A stretch of DNA of 23,318 nt. It comes from an uncultured Bacteroidales bacterium (GTDB lineage: Bacteria > Bacteroidota > Bacteroidia > Bacteroidales > UBA932). Below, in pieces: positions 23,225-23,318 of this stretch (the first letter of the stretch is position 1; each line of letters opens with the position of its first letter). The DNA lies in NCBI GenBank assembly GCA_902491795.1, contig CABUIX010000035.1, positions 1 through 23,318 on the forward strand. Direction: 5' to 3'. The notes under the pieces were generated by a model. That model saw only the letters and a program-made list of their open reading frames with translations. It made no database searches and was not told the DNA's origin. The position numbers were made by a program, and so were the translations under genes.

Positions 23225-23242
23225 TAGTGGACCAAATTAAAA

Positions 23243-23318
23243 TTATTCCACATCCTTTATGTCTATCAGGTTGTTGAGAATGGCATATACCGTAAGCCCG
23301 GGAATGGAGCGTATGCCT
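23243..23318 (-). CDS. C-terminal end of an unrecognised gene, cut by the right edge
   Basis: A minus-strand frame enters from the right edge and reads 24 residues, including 'IRSIPGLTVYAILNNLIDIK', before a TAA at 23245-23243. The composition is protein-like and the stop lies 62 bp before the CD225-like gene in the same orientation. The fragment is too short to name a family. Confidence 0.5.
   Translation of the reverse strand, partial: GIRSIPGLTVYAILNNLIDIKDVE

Noticed and set aside
1..23318. Mobile elements, CRISPR arrays, tRNA or rRNA genes.
   Set aside because: No transposase or integrase frame, regularly spaced repeats or conserved RNA-gene sequence was recognised on either strand.

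Overview
The window looks like Bacteroidota chromosome, most likely order Bacteroidales; the genus cannot be fixed from sequence alone. The grounds are a SusC/SusD pair, a hybrid two-component-type (Reg_prop) sensor, Bacteroidales-type lipoprotein and periplasmic signals, and repeated TAnnTTTG -7 promoter boxes with a TTG-like element about 19-21 nt upstream. No rRNA, tRNA, CRISPR array, insertion sequence or integrase was seen. Coding density is very high.

Left half (1-13783): a polysaccharide utilization locus (PUL). A minus-strand sensor gene runs off the left edge; 475 N-terminal codons are present, with signal peptide and Reg_prop propeller blades. Next to it are susD and susC on the minus strand. 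Divergent from susC, on the plus strand, come a GH2 beta-galactosidase-like enzyme, a GH106-like alpha-L-rhamnosidase and an SGNH/sialate-O-acetylesterase-family carbohydrate esterase. SusC/D would import oligosaccharide, the three exported enzymes would remove an acyl group, a rhamnose and a beta-linked sugar, and the sensor would detect a product. A rhamnose-containing acetylated glycan such as a pectic rhamnogalacturonan is the simplest guess, but the substrate is not proven by the sequence.

Middle-right (13818-21743): one minus-strand gene train reading leftward from a strong promoter at about 21800. In transcription order it holds an ABC ATPase, two MacB-type permeases (ATGA overlaps), a MacA-type periplasmic adaptor, a TolC-family outer-membrane factor, a small predicted outer-membrane beta-barrel, galE, and a YfcE-type metallophosphoesterase (TGATG overlap with galE). 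The first five form a complete tripartite MacAB-TolC-like export system with the ATPase and permeases as separate polypeptides. A second promoter before the beta-barrel gene may uncouple the last three genes. The train converges on the PUL esterase gene with only 34 bp between stops.

Right end (21823-23318): queH (epoxyqueuosine reductase), then a translationally coupled CD225-like / DUF2752 membrane-protein pair, then the last 24 codons of an unrecognised gene cut by the right edge. All are on the minus strand.

I see no convincing wholly new system. The points most worth a second look are -7 boxes lying 4-7 nt from start codons (predicted leaderless or nearly leaderless mRNAs), a perfect 10-bp dyad over the CD225 promoter, candidate regulator sites in the susC/GH2 divergent region, and the composition of the export operon.
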